Assembly (NCBI RefSeq): GCF_000022065.1
Contig: NC_011898.1
Coordinates: 1,324,001-1,388,000 of the forward strand
Source: Ruminiclostridium cellulolyticum H10
GTDB lineage: Bacteria > Bacillota > Clostridia > Acetivibrionales > DSM-1351
DNA: 64,000 nucleotides
Direction: 5' to 3'
In this document: piece after piece, positions 44,094 to 53,793 of the stretch
How positions within the stretch are numbered: position 1 is the first letter of the stretch
How the letters are laid out: each line of letters opens with the position of its first letter
The notes under the pieces: generated by a model
Told to the model about the DNA's origin: nothing
Seen by the model: only the letters and a program-made list of their open reading frames with translations
Databases searched by the model: none
Program-made: the position numbers and the translations under genes

Positions 44094-44461
44094 ATGGACG
44101 GGAAAATGACTAAGTTTGAGATGATTGAGACAGCCTTGAAACTTCAGGGAGGTTCAAAATCTGCTATTGAAATAGCTACCCAGGCTGTAAGAAAAGGCGG
44201 CACAGTGTCAATGGTAGGTGTTTATGGAGCGAGATATAATATGTTCCCACTCGGAGATTTTTTGCAAGAAATATAACTCTTAAAATGGGACAATGTCCTG
44301 CACAGACTTATGTTCCAAGAATTTTGGATTTAATTAAGGAGGGTAAGTTTGATGCTACAGATATTATTACACACAAGCTCAAGCTGGATGAGGGAGAACA
44401 TGCTTATGAAATATTTGATAAAAAACTAGATAACTGTATTAAAGTCATACTGAAACCGTAA
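44094..44461 (+). pseudogene. Zinc-type alcohol dehydrogenase, 5'-truncated and frameshifted
   Basis: The first part (44094-44276) reads as the middle of an MDR/threonine dehydrogenase-like enzyme (TALKLQGGSKSAIEIA, VRKGGTVSMVGVYG) and stops in a T-rich run. One base shifted, the frame continues from about 44250 with RNITLKMGQCPAQTYVPRIL to KVILKP and TAA at 44459-44461. A lost T in the GATTTTTTGC run explains it. The N-terminal half of the enzyme, including catalytic zinc ligands, is missing. It is a dead gene remnant. Confidence 0.85.
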
Positions 44462-44574
44462 TTCTATAAAGTTTTTTTATTTGAAAACCATAAGAAACCG
44501 GAAAGTTTACAGTAACCAATCAAACTAAACTCACATATATTAGAACTATAATATATAAAAGTGAGTGATTTGCT

Positions 44575-45855
44575 TTGAGAATTCATGTTGTAAAGTCAGG
44601 TGAAAGCATATATTCAATTGCACAGCAATACAGGGTTTCACCGCAGAAAATAATATCCGATAATGAACTGAACAATCCGGATCAGCTGGTAGTAGGACAA
44701 ACTTTAGTAATACTGGAGGGAACCCGACGACATGTTGTAGCCCCCGGTGAATCAGTATATTCCATAGCAAGGTCATATAGAATAAGTGTAAATGAACTTT
44801 TGGCAGCCAACCCACAGATATCTGATCCCTCCAGAATACAGCCGGGAATGGTTATTACCATACCACCTGTAACCTATAATTACGGACCTATGGAAGTAAA
44901 TGGATATGCATTTCCCAATATTGACATGGAAGTGTTACGGAAAACGTTGCCTAATCTGACTTACCTCAGTATTTTCAGCTATCAGGTAAGTCCTGACGGC
45001 AACCTACAGTCAATACCTGATGAGCCACTTATTCAAGCTGCAAGAGCCGCAAGGGTAGCTCCGCTTATGGTTATAACCAATATAAAAGAAGGTGGGGGCT
45101 TTGACAGCGATATAGCACATTCAATACTAACAAACGAGACAGCACAGACAAACCTTCTTAATAATGTTACCAGAATTTTAAGACAAAAAAATTATTTTGG
45201 ACTGGACATTGACTTTGAGTATATATACCCATATGACAGGGAAAGCTATAATAACTTCCTGAGAAGAGTTGTAAGGACTCTCAGGCCACTGGGTTACACC
45301 ATTACTACAGCACTTGCTCCGAAAACATCGGCTACTCAGAAAGGAAAACTTTATGAAGCACATGATTATCCTGTTCATGGAGCATTGGTTGATCACGTTA
45401 TACTTATGACTTATGAGTGGGGATTCACATACAGTGCTCCTATGGCAGTATCTCCTATAACCGGTGTAAGAAGTGTTCTTGACTATGCTGTAACAGCAAT
45501 CCCAAGACGTAAAATATTCATGGGAATATCGAATTATGGTTATGACTGGACTCTTCCGTATACTCCCGGAACTGCTGCCAGAACGGTTACCAATACAGGT
45601 GCAGTGGACCTTGCCAGAAGAAGAGGGGCTGAAATCCAATATGATGTAATATCTCAGGCACCTTTCTTCTATTACTATGCTGATGACAGAAAACAGCATG
45701 TAGTCTGGTTTGAGGATGCCAGAAGTATTTTTGCCAGACTGACTCTGGCACATGAATACAGGCTCGGCGGAGTAAGTTACTGGACAATTAACAGTTACTT
45801 CCCACAGAATTGGTTGGTTTTAAGCTCTATATTCAATATAAGAAAGGTGCTTTAG
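44575..45855 (+). CDS. LysM plus GH18 protein (SleL/YaaH-like spore cortex glucosaminidase)
   Basis: A 426-residue protein with two LysM repeats (1-48 and 52-98; HVVKSGESIYSIAQQY and HVVAPGESVYSIARSY) and a GH18 barrel (about 108-420). The catalytic Glu is in FGLDIDFEYI (DxDxE). It has no signal peptide, as in YaaH/SleL, which are packed into the spore coat and cleave cortex fragments at germination. The start is TTG 44575 with a weak upstream site; the first residues match the family start MxIHVVKxG. Confidence 0.9.
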   Translation: MRIHVVKSGESIYSIAQQYRVSPQKIISDNELNNPDQLVVGQTLVILEGTRRHVVAPGESVYSIARSYRISVNELLAANPQISDPSRIQPGMVITIPPVTYNYGPMEVNGYAFPNIDMEVLRKTLPNLTYLSIFSYQVSPDGNLQSIPDEPLIQAARAARVAPLMVITNIKEGGGFDSDIAHSILTNETAQTNLLNNVTRILRQKNYFGLDIDFEYIYPYDRESYNNFLRRVVRTLRPLGYTITTALAPKTSATQKGKLYEAHDYPVHGALVDHVILMTYEWGFTYSAPMAVSPITGVRSVLDYAVTAIPRRKIFMGISNYGYDWTLPYTPGTAARTVTNTGAVDLARRRGAEIQYDVISQAPFFYYYADDRKQHVVWFEDARSIFARLTLAHEYRLGGVSYWTINSYFPQNWLVLSSIFNIRKVL

Positions 45856-46024
45856 AACTAAAATGAGATTTGACATAAATTGGAAGCGCAGTGTCCATGG
45901 TACATTTCTGCATAATTGATGCGGCTTGTATGCTTGGTTGCTGTGCTTTTATGTAAACGCCCAACAGACAGTAGTATTACAATTCACTGTAAATATTTAG
46001 TGTGTTTACAAATTAACAATTTCA

Positions 46025-46053
46025 TTGATTATTTATTATTGGTTTGATAAAAT
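46025..46053 (+). promoter_or_regulatory. Promoter of the EET operon
   Basis: TTGATT (46025-46030), 17-bp spacer, TAAAAT (46048-46053), 68 bp before the NDH-2 start. The rest of the 45856-46120 gap shows nothing clear. Confidence 0.5.
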
Positions 46054-46120
46054 AATGTAGAAACTTGTTGAAAAATGTAGAAAAATAAAGGACGATTTGG
46101 TAAGTGAAGAGGGGGAGCCA

Positions 46121-48130
46121 ATGAAAAGCAAAATACTAATTATTGGTGCAGGCTATGCGGGAATACTTACTGCTAAGAAACTGGCTAAGAAATTTAAAAA
46201 AAATTATGATGTAAATATTACCATTATTGATAAAAATCCGTTTCATACAATGCTCACCGAGCTGCATGAGGTAGCTGCAAACCGTGTTGATGAAGACAGT
46301 ATCAAAATCAGCTTGAGCAAGGTGTTTGCGGGCAGAAAGGTTAATGTTGTACTGGATACTGTTGAATCTATAGATTTTGAAAATAATACGGTTGCAGGAA
46401 ACAGCGGCACATATGATTATGAATATCTTGTGCTGGCAGCAGGTTCAAAACCGACATATTTTGGAGTACCCGGTGCTGAGGAATTTTCTCATAAGCTCTG
46501 GTCATTCGAAGATGCGGTAAATCTGAGGGAACATATCCATAACTGCTTCAGAAAGGCTGCTACAGAAACAAATCTCGAAGAGAAAAAGAGACTTCTGACT
46601 TTCCACGTTGTAGGAGCAGGATTTACGGGAGTTGAAATGGTTGGGGAACTTGCAGAATATGTTCCTATACTTTGTGAAAAGTATGAAATAGACAGAAAAT
46701 ATGTAAGTGTATATAATGTTGACGTTTTAACCCGTACAGTTCCTAATTTGCCAGAAAAGCTGTCAAACAAGGTAGAGAACCGTTTGAAGAAAATGGGCGT
46801 TGTTATGATGCTTAATAATGGTGTTGTAGGAGTAGGGGCGGACTTCATAGAAACAAAAAATGGGGACAAGGTAACAAGGCATACTGCCGGAACGGTTATA
46901 TGGGCGGCAGGTATTGAAAGCTCTGATATTACCAACAAGGCTGCAAATACTCTTCAATCTGCTGCAAGAGGACGTATAAAGCTTGACAAATACCTACGTT
47001 CAATTGATAACGACCATGTTTATGTTGTCGGGGACAATATGCTATATATACCTGAAGGAGAGGAAAGGCCTGTTCCTCAAATGGTTGAGAACTGTGAACA
47101 GAGTGCGGCAGTTGCAGCAAAGAATATCTGTAGTGCTATTACGGGTAAGGGCGAAATGACAGTTTACAAGCCTTCTTTCCACGGAATGATGGTTTGTATA
47201 GGGGGAAGATACGGTGTTGCAAGAGTCGGTTTGCCAAAGTTTATGTTTAACCTGCCGTCTTTTCTTGCTATGTTTGCAAAGCATTTCATAAATATTATTT
47301 ATTTTATACAGGTATTAGGCTGGAATAAAATTTTTAGCTATATTAAGCATGAATTCTTTACAATAAGAAATTGCAGAAGCTTCGTAGGCGGGCATTTCTC
47401 AAACAGAACACCAAGCTTTTTGCTTGTGGCTCTACGAGTGTGGCTCGGTGCAGTCTGGCTCTTTGAAGGTATTATGAAAATCGTTGGGGGCTGGTTTAAC
47501 AAGCCACAGCTTAAAGGGTTCTTCGGAGGAGCGAACGGGTGGTATGACAGTATCTTAAAGGGTGCTACTGATGGGACAAGCAGTGCACCTGCTAAAGCTG
47601 GAGCGGCCGTTGCAGAAGCAGTTTCCTCGGCGACAACAGCAGGAGGCGGGGAAGCAGTTGCAGAAGGAATAAATCAGATTGGAACAACAATAATCAACTT
47701 CGATTTCTTAAACCTGTTCCGTGTTATATTTGTAAGCGGCAAGCAGATTGCGGAGTCTACCCTGAGTGATTTTGCATTCAGACTTGATATTCCTCTTATG
47801 AATACTTTTGTTAATAAAGTTATACTTGCTAACGATTCTATCCAGATGTTTATGCAGATTTCAATCGTAATAGCTGAAATCTTAATAGGACTTGCATTGA
47901 TAGGTGGCTTGTTCACCACACCGGCTTCAGCTGTGTCACTAATATTACAGTTTATGTTCGTGTGCACTACAGGCTTGTATCTGGGAACCTTCTGGATGAT
48001 ATTTGCGGGAATTGCCGTATTGATTGGTGCCGGGAGAACCTTCGGACTTGACTATTATGTTATGCCATTCCTAAAAAGACAGTGGAAGAAAATCCCAATA
48101 GTTAGAAAATGGTATATATATAACGATTAA
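46121..48130 (+). CDS. ndh2: Type II NADH dehydrogenase with C-terminal DoxX-like membrane domain
   Basis: A 669-residue protein. Residues 1-400 are NDH-2: FAD site GAGYAG (9-14), NAD site VVGAGFTGVEM near 165, VYVVGDN near 300. From about 420 a membrane part begins with a DoxX-like helix pattern (RVWLGAVWLFEGIMKI, later FMQISIVIAEILIG), with an Ala/Gly-rich linker near 490-520. It would pass electrons from NADH to a membrane quinone. ATG 46121 follows GGGGGAG. Listeria Ndh2 of the EET locus also has a membrane extension. It heads the EET operon. Confidence 0.92.
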   Translation: MKSKILIIGAGYAGILTAKKLAKKFKKNYDVNITIIDKNPFHTMLTELHEVAANRVDEDSIKISLSKVFAGRKVNVVLDTVESIDFENNTVAGNSGTYDYEYLVLAAGSKPTYFGVPGAEEFSHKLWSFEDAVNLREHIHNCFRKAATETNLEEKKRLLTFHVVGAGFTGVEMVGELAEYVPILCEKYEIDRKYVSVYNVDVLTRTVPNLPEKLSNKVENRLKKMGVVMMLNNGVVGVGADFIETKNGDKVTRHTAGTVIWAAGIESSDITNKAANTLQSAARGRIKLDKYLRSIDNDHVYVVGDNMLYIPEGEERPVPQMVENCEQSAAVAAKNICSAITGKGEMTVYKPSFHGMMVCIGGRYGVARVGLPKFMFNLPSFLAMFAKHFINIIYFIQVLGWNKIFSYIKHEFFTIRNCRSFVGGHFSNRTPSFLLVALRVWLGAVWLFEGIMKIVGGWFNKPQLKGFFGGANGWYDSILKGATDGTSSAPAKAGAAVAEAVSSATTAGGGEAVAEGINQIGTTIINFDFLNLFRVIFVSGKQIAESTLSDFAFRLDIPLMNTFVNKVILANDSIQMFMQISIVIAEILIGLALIGGLFTTPASAVSLILQFMFVCTTGLYLGTFWMIFAGIAVLIGAGRTFGLDYYVMPFLKRQWKKIPIVRKWYIYND

Positions 48131-48177
48131 TGTTAAGTATCAAAATTAAAGACATTGTCCGCTTAAAAGGTGGTGAT

Positions 48178-49083
48178 ATGGTGATTGGAACATTTTTGAA
48201 TTATGTAGAGATAAAGACTAAAATAACTAGTACATTTGCATTCCTTATTACGATAGCCTACCTGTTTTATATAGGAAACCCTGTTAACTGGAAGCTTACG
48301 TTGATATTTTTTTTGGCAATGTTCATATTTGACTTGACTACTACTGCAATAAACAATTATATAGATACAAAGACCAATCACCAGTCACTTGGGTTCAAAA
48401 GGGAAACTGCTCTGGCTATAATATTTGTCATGCTGGGCATAAGTACTGCACTGGGTTTATACCTTGCGTATCTCAGTGATTTTGTGGTACTGCTTATAGG
48501 TGCTGTCTGCTTCATGTGCGGTATTCTATATACCTTCGGTCCTATACCCATATCAAGGCAGCCTTTGGGAGAGATTTTTTCAGGATTATTCTATGGATTA
48601 CTAATTCCGTTTATTCTTCTGTATATAAATCTTCCAAAGGGAACCCTTATAAACCTGAGCGTGAATTTTACAGCAATAAATCTTAATGTAAATATAATAC
48701 CGACACTTACGATAATACTTCTTTCGATACCGCCAGTATGCACTACTGCCAACATTATGCTGGCAAATAATATATGTGATCTTGAAAGGGATATTATGGT
48801 AAAACGTTTTACATTGCCCTTTTACCTCGGCAGGAAAGCTGTTTATTTGTTTGCAGGTTTATATTATTTGGTTTATTTCGATATCATACTCATGGTTGTA
48901 CTGGGCAAATTACCTGTAGTATGCTTGCTTTCATTAATAACGGTATATCCGGTACAGAAAAACATCAACCTGTTTTTTAAGGAACAGGATAAAGCAACAA
49001 CCTTTATTGTTTCTATAAAAAATTATGTACTTATAATGGGTTCTATATCATTGCTGATCTTCATAGGAGGATTGTTTTTCTAA
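48178..49083 (+). CDS. UbiA-family prenyltransferase (DmkA/MenA-like)
   Basis: A 301-residue membrane protein with eight or nine helices. The first Asp-rich motif is TTTAINNYIDTKTN (near residues 55-70) and the second is NNICDLERDI (near 197-206), both needed to bind Mg-prenyl diphosphate. It probably prenylates 1,4-dihydroxy-2-naphthoate to make demethylmenaquinone. ATG 48178 has AAGGTGGTG upstream; the alternative start at 48130 has none. In the EET locus this is the dmkA position, making the quinone used by Ndh2. Confidence 0.85.
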   Translation: MVIGTFLNYVEIKTKITSTFAFLITIAYLFYIGNPVNWKLTLIFFLAMFIFDLTTTAINNYIDTKTNHQSLGFKRETALAIIFVMLGISTALGLYLAYLSDFVVLLIGAVCFMCGILYTFGPIPISRQPLGEIFSGLFYGLLIPFILLYINLPKGTLINLSVNFTAINLNVNIIPTLTIILLSIPPVCTTANIMLANNICDLERDIMVKRFTLPFYLGRKAVYLFAGLYYLVYFDIILMVVLGKLPVVCLLSLITVYPVQKNINLFFKEQDKATTFIVSIKNYVLIMGSISLLIFIGGLFF

Positions 49084-49102
49084 CGGTATTTAAGGAGTTA
49101 AT

Positions 49103-49495
49103 ATGAATTTTGCTAAAAAGTCTGACATTTTAATAATATTAATTATTTTATTATCCGGAGGAGCTTTGTGGACCGTGTATAACAGCTTTTTTTCAAGTAA
49201 GCCCGCAAAAGCAGAGATTTACTATAAATCAGAACTTGTACAAACCGTTGTTTTGGAAAAGGGAAAAGATAAAACCTTTAGCATACCGCAAAGGGAGCAT
49301 GTAATATTTCGTCTGGCACCTGATGGCAGGATACGTTTTGAAGATTCAGACTGCCCGGACAAGGTTTGCATAAAAACAGGGTGGCTTGATAAGGTTGGGC
49401 AGACTTCTGCATGCCTTCCAAATGAAGTTTTTCTCAAAATTGTACCCCAAAATAATAACCGCAGTGAAAATGATATAGACATGATAGTTAAATAG
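49103..49495 (+). CDS. eetA: EetA-like protein (NusG domain II)
   Basis: A 130-residue protein with one N-terminal membrane helix (about 8-26) and an extracytoplasmic NusG_II domain. The SDCPDKVC and later ACLPNEVFLKI pattern is typical. EetA is a membrane protein of the Listeria EET system thought to help pass electrons from quinol to the flavinylated lipoprotein. It is placed between the prenyltransferase and the EetB-like gene, as expected. Confidence 0.85.
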   Translation: MNFAKKSDILIILIILLSGGALWTVYNSFFSSKPAKAEIYYKSELVQTVVLEKGKDKTFSIPQREHVIFRLAPDGRIRFEDSDCPDKVCIKTGWLDKVGQTSACLPNEVFLKIVPQNNNRSENDIDMIVK

Positions 49496-49533
49496 AAAGG
49501 TCAATTTTATTGATGAAAAAGTCAAGGAGCAGT

Positions 49534-50034
49534 ATGACAAAAATCAAACAGTTAGTTCTTACCGCATTACTTTTTGCTGTTGCCTTGGTGCTTTCTGTAG
49601 TTGAGAATTCTTTTCCGCCCATATCGGCAGGGATTCCCGGTATTAAGCTAGGACTTTCAAACATTGCCGTAATGTTTGCATTATTCTTTTTATATAAAAG
49701 ACAGGCATTAACAATTGCGGTTTTAAAAGCATTGTTCGTTTTATCCACAAGAGGGCCTGTAGCAGGTTTGTTGAGCCTGGGCGGTGGAGCTTTATCCATA
49801 GCAGTTATGTCACTGATGTTATTAATTTTTAAAGAAAGGATTTCATATCTGATTTTAAGTATATTAGGATCAGTATCACATAATGCGGGCCAGTTTATTA
49901 TAATATCAATTCTTTATACAAATATGTATCTCTGGGTATACCTGCCTGTGCTTTTAGTGGCAGGAGTAATCGCAGGGATAGCAACATCTGCCTTACTCAG
50001 GTTTATTTTACCGGCCCTTAACAAGCTGGTTTAA
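49534..50034 (+). CDS. eetB: EetB-like Gx transporter-family protein
   Basis: A 166-residue membrane protein of the Gx/heptaprenyl diphosphate synthase component I family, with five or six helices and the FPPISAGIPGIKLGLSN signature. ATG 49534 is chosen for AAGGAG four bases upstream; starts at 49510 and 49513 add seven or eight residues and have a weaker site. In Listeria the matching protein EetB works with EetA. Confidence 0.82.
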   Translation: MTKIKQLVLTALLFAVALVLSVVENSFPPISAGIPGIKLGLSNIAVMFALFFLYKRQALTIAVLKALFVLSTRGPVAGLLSLGGGALSIAVMSLMLLIFKERISYLILSILGSVSHNAGQFIIISILYTNMYLWVYLPVLLVAGVIAGIATSALLRFILPALNKLV

Positions 50035-50072
50035 ATAAAAACATACACAATTATATAGGGGGACTACTACTT

Positions 50073-51137
50073 ATGAAAAAAATTATTTCACTAGTAATGA
50101 GCTCTGTTCTGGCTGTATCGCTGCTTGCTGGATGTGGCTCATCATCCGAAACAAGTAATTCAACAAATTCTGCTGCACCTTCTTCTGCCGCTGCAAGCAG
50201 TGAAGCAAATGGCGATGCAGTTAAAACAGGACTTGCTGTTATGTCATCAATAGCGAAATCCAAAGATGCTGAAAATGAAGACGGACTTGCACAGGTTGAT
50301 TCAACAATAGTTGCAGTTACAGTTGACAAAGACGGTAAAATCGTTAAGTGTGCCATTGATGCAGCACAAACAAAAATTAATTTTTCAGCAGCAGGTAAAA
50401 TCATAACTGACTTAAATACAGAATTCAAGTCAAAGCAGCAGTTGAAAATTGAATATGGCATGAATAAAGCTTCCAAAATAGGGAAAGAATGGAACGAACA
50501 AGCAGACGCTTTCGCAAACTATGTTGTAGGGAAAACAGTTGATGAAGTAAAGGGAATAGCTGTAAATGCAGAAGGTGTTCCATCAGATAAAGAGCTTTCA
50601 GCCACAGTATCAATACATATTGCAGACTTTACTGCTGCAATTGAAAAGGCTGTGAATAATGCCAAAGATCTTGGTGCAAAAGCCGGAGACAAGCTTGGTC
50701 TTGGCGTTACAACAAATATCAGCAAGTCTGCTGATGCAGGCGAAAAGGACGGAGTAGCACAGGCTTACTCGAACTACTCAGCTACAACATTTGATGCTGA
50801 CGGTAAAGTAACAAGCTGTATTATTGATGCTTCACAGTCAGATGTAAACTTCTCAAAAACCGGAAAAATTACCTCTGATTTAAAGGCTCCTTTAAGGACC
50901 AAAATTGAACTTGGAGCTGACTACGGCCTTGTCAAGGCTTCAAAGATTAAAAAGGAATGGTTTGAACAGACCGAAGCTCTTGCAAAATATGCTGTAGGAA
51001 AAACAATTGATGAAATTAAAGGTATTGCTGTAAATGAAGAAGGAGTACCTTCTCAGGCTGAATTGACAAGTTCAGTAACCATCCATATAGGTGACTATCA
51101 GACAGTTATAGAAAAAGCAGTAGCTACTGCTAAATAA
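50073..51137 (+). CDS. pplA: PplA-like flavin-carrying lipoprotein with two repeats
   Basis: A 354-residue lipoprotein: lipobox with Cys21 (LLAGC), a Ser/Ala-rich linker to about 47, then two homologous modules (about 48-200 and 208-354). Each module carries a DG(L/V)AQ start, a YGMNKASKIGKEW or YGLVKASKIKKEW block (Ser134, Ser290), and an (A/V)GKT-xDE-(V/I)KGIAVN block. PplA of Listeria is flavinylated by ApbE and shuttles electrons to extracellular acceptors; the ApbE gene is next. The serine in the KAS motif is the likely attachment site, by analogy only. Confidence 0.85.
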   Translation: MKKIISLVMSSVLAVSLLAGCGSSSETSNSTNSAAPSSAAASSEANGDAVKTGLAVMSSIAKSKDAENEDGLAQVDSTIVAVTVDKDGKIVKCAIDAAQTKINFSAAGKIITDLNTEFKSKQQLKIEYGMNKASKIGKEWNEQADAFANYVVGKTVDEVKGIAVNAEGVPSDKELSATVSIHIADFTAAIEKAVNNAKDLGAKAGDKLGLGVTTNISKSADAGEKDGVAQAYSNYSATTFDADGKVTSCIIDASQSDVNFSKTGKITSDLKAPLRTKIELGADYGLVKASKIKKEWFEQTEALAKYAVGKTIDEIKGIAVNEEGVPSQAELTSSVTIHIGDYQTVIEKAVATAK

Positions 51138-51186
51138 TTATTGAAATAAAACAATCTATCTACAAATAATATAAGTAAAAAACAAA

Positions 51187-51240
51187 TTATATGCTTAAAT
51201 TGCACGCTTTAATATAGGTGTGCATTTAAGCATAATTTTT
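51187..51240 (+). terminator. Intrinsic terminator-like hairpin between pplA-like and apbE genes
   Basis: ATGCTTAAAT-TGCAC pairs with GTGC-ATTTAAGCAT and is followed by TTTTT. It could lower apbE expression relative to the abundant lipoprotein. Confidence 0.75.
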
Positions 51241-51284
51241 CAAACAAAAAGAAGTGCCGGATGGCTTGCGGAGGCTAAAATTAC

Positions 51285-52337
51285 ATGAACATGTTAAAAA
51301 AACTTACAACGATACTACTTGTACTAGCATTTCCCATAAATCTGTCGGCATGCGGAGAGAATCAGAAGACCAGATATGAGGCTGAATTTCTTACTTTGTT
51401 CGACACCGAAACAAAAATTGTTGCTTATGCCGAATCAAAGGAAGAATTTACAAGATACTCACAGCTCATATATGACAGCCTTAAGGAATACCATGAATTA
51501 TATGACATATATCATGACTATCCCGGAAAAAACAATATAAAGACAATAAATGACAATGCCGGAATCAAGCCGGTTAAGGTTGACAAAAAAATAATAGACC
51601 TGCTGCTTTTTGCAAAGGATTGGTATGAGAAAACTGATAGTAAAATGAATATTGCTTTTGGTTCAGTATTGAAAATATGGCATGATTATCGTACTACAGG
51701 AGAGGATGATGTGGAAAATGCCAAAATACCGCCAATGGATGAATTAAAGGAAGCAGCTCAACATACGAATATTAATAAAGTTAAAATAGATGAAAAAAAC
51801 TCTACGGTTTATTTGGAAGATCCCAAAATGAGTCTGGATGTAGGGGCTGTAGGGAAAGGATATGCTACGGAACAGGCCAGTCATACTGCATTTGAAAATG
51901 GCTTCAAATCAGGCCTTATTAGCGTAGGGGGGAATATACGTTCCATAGGAAACAAGGGTGTTGACGGTCAGCTGTGGAATCTGGGAATACAGAATCCTGA
52001 CACCGAAAGCGAAAACTCAACCTTAAAACTTATTTACGTAGCAGATAAATCAGTGGTTTCAAGCGGAGACTATGAAAGATACTATACAGTAAACGGAAAA
52101 AGGTATCACCACATAATAGACCCGAATACTCTGCTTCCATCTGAACATTTTTCAGCGGTTACAATAGTGACCAAGGATTCCGGTATAGCTGATGTCCTGT
52201 CCACTGCCATTTTCAATATGCCCTATGAGCAGGGGCTCGCGTTGATTGATTCTTTGTCCGATACTGAGGCACTGTGGGTTATGAAAGACGGTGAAATTAA
52301 GTACAGTAAGAGTTTTGATAAATATTTGAACAAATAG
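51285..52337 (+). CDS. apbE: FAD:protein FMN transferase, lipoprotein (ApbE/FmnB)
   Basis: A 350-residue lipoprotein with lipobox Cys23 (NLSAC). ApbE motifs: FGSVLKIWHDYR, then DVGAVGKGYATEQA, NVGGN-like SVGGNIRSIG, and HHIIDPNTLLPS with metal-binding residues. It attaches FMN from FAD to Ser/Thr of exported proteins. Its position after the PplA-like gene makes that its substrate. A small hairpin overlaps its stop codon (52335-52357). Confidence 0.93.
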   Translation: MNMLKKLTTILLVLAFPINLSACGENQKTRYEAEFLTLFDTETKIVAYAESKEEFTRYSQLIYDSLKEYHELYDIYHDYPGKNNIKTINDNAGIKPVKVDKKIIDLLLFAKDWYEKTDSKMNIAFGSVLKIWHDYRTTGEDDVENAKIPPMDELKEAAQHTNINKVKIDEKNSTVYLEDPKMSLDVGAVGKGYATEQASHTAFENGFKSGLISVGGNIRSIGNKGVDGQLWNLGIQNPDTESENSTLKLIYVADKSVVSSGDYERYYTVNGKRYHHIIDPNTLLPSEHFSAVTIVTKDSGIADVLSTAIFNMPYEQGLALIDSLSDTEALWVMKDGEIKYSKSFDKYLNK

Positions 52338-52429
52338 GGTGTCGTATAAGACACCTATATTTGTTATAATATGCATATCATGAAATAAATGTATGTTAAT
52401 AATTTAGTAAAAGAGGAGGATAGTACCTC

Positions 52430-53650
52430 ATGAGTGATAATTGGAAGAAGAACATTATACTATTTTTAACCGGTCAGACCATATCGCTCTTAGGATCATC
52501 TTTAGTCCAATATGCCATTATATGGTATGTGACCATAAATACTCAGTCCGGCATAATGATGACAATATCCATTATCTGCGGCTTTGTACCGACATTTTTT
52601 CTGTCGCCCTTTGCCGGAGTATGGGCTGACAGATATAACCGCAAAGTACTCATAATGGTATCCGACAGTTTAATTGCACTGGCTACCCTGATAATGGCGA
52701 TTTTGTTTATGGCCGGATATGACAGTATGTGGCTGCTCTTTGTAGTTCTGGCAATCCGAGCATTGGGAACAGCAGTTCAGACTCCTACGGTGGGGGCGTT
52801 AATTCCTCAAATAGTACCCCAGGAAAATCTTACAAGGGTAAACGGAATAAACGGTAGTATACAGTCATTGGTTATGCTTGCATCTCCTGTGTTAAGCGGT
52901 GCATTGATGAGCATTACATCGATTAAATCTATATTCTTTATTGACGTTTTTACAGCTGTAATCGGAATTATGGTTCTCCTTTTATTTGTACATGTGCCTT
53001 TACATGTAAAAGCGTTAGACAAACAATCTTTTAGTTACTTCAAGGATTTCTATGAAGGTCTTATATATACAAGAAATCATAAATACCTGAAAACATTCTT
53101 TTTATATGTAGGAGCATTTTTAGTATTGGTATCTCCGGCAGCTTTCCTGACACCTTTACAGGTTACAAGAACTTTTGGAAATGATGTATGGCGACTAACT
53201 GCAATCGAGATAGTTTTTTCTGTAGGTATGAGCTTAGGCGGAATTTTTATGGCATCATGGGGCGGATTTAAGAACAAAGCATACACAATGGCAATATCTA
53301 TCTTGATAACAGGAATCTGTACTTTTACCTTGGGTATAGTACCTGGTTTTTGGATATATCTGGTGTTCATGAGCATAATAGGATTTTCAATGCCTGTTTT
53401 CAATATTCCCTCTACTGTTCTTCTTCAGGAAAAGGTTGACGAGGAATATATGGGCAGGGTATTTGGTGTACTAACAATGATAACAAGCTCCATGATGCCG
53501 GCAGGTATGCTTTTGTTTGGCCCTCTGGCAGACTATATAAGGATAGAATGGATGTTGATAGTTACAGGATTACTTATTATAATTATCGGAATAGCACTAT
53601 ATTTGAACAAAATTCTTATAGAAGCAGGTAAGCCTGAGATTGAGATATAA
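52430..53650 (+). CDS. MFS transporter
   Basis: A 406-residue major facilitator with about twelve helices. The GVWADRYNRK loop between helices 2 and 3 is the MFS signature, and the LLGSSLVQYAIIWYV start resembles macrolide or drug efflux proteins. Strong AGGAGGA before ATG 52430. It may be separate from the EET operon (hairpin at 52335-52357). Confidence 0.88.
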   Translation: MSDNWKKNIILFLTGQTISLLGSSLVQYAIIWYVTINTQSGIMMTISIICGFVPTFFLSPFAGVWADRYNRKVLIMVSDSLIALATLIMAILFMAGYDSMWLLFVVLAIRALGTAVQTPTVGALIPQIVPQENLTRVNGINGSIQSLVMLASPVLSGALMSITSIKSIFFIDVFTAVIGIMVLLLFVHVPLHVKALDKQSFSYFKDFYEGLIYTRNHKYLKTFFLYVGAFLVLVSPAAFLTPLQVTRTFGNDVWRLTAIEIVFSVGMSLGGIFMASWGGFKNKAYTMAISILITGICTFTLGIVPGFWIYLVFMSIIGFSMPVFNIPSTVLLQEKVDEEYMGRVFGVLTMITSSMMPAGMLLFGPLADYIRIEWMLIVTGLLIIIIGIALYLNKILIEAGKPEIEI

Positions 53651-53793
53651 AAAGTTGAAGAGGGAGATTGTTTGAAGGTATAATGATTATTGGTTAATCT
53701 GAAAGATGGCGGGTGAGGATATAAGGAAGAGGGAGTTTTCTCCTTATAAGTTAATATATACAATTTAAGATTTACTAGGAATATTTAGAAGTG

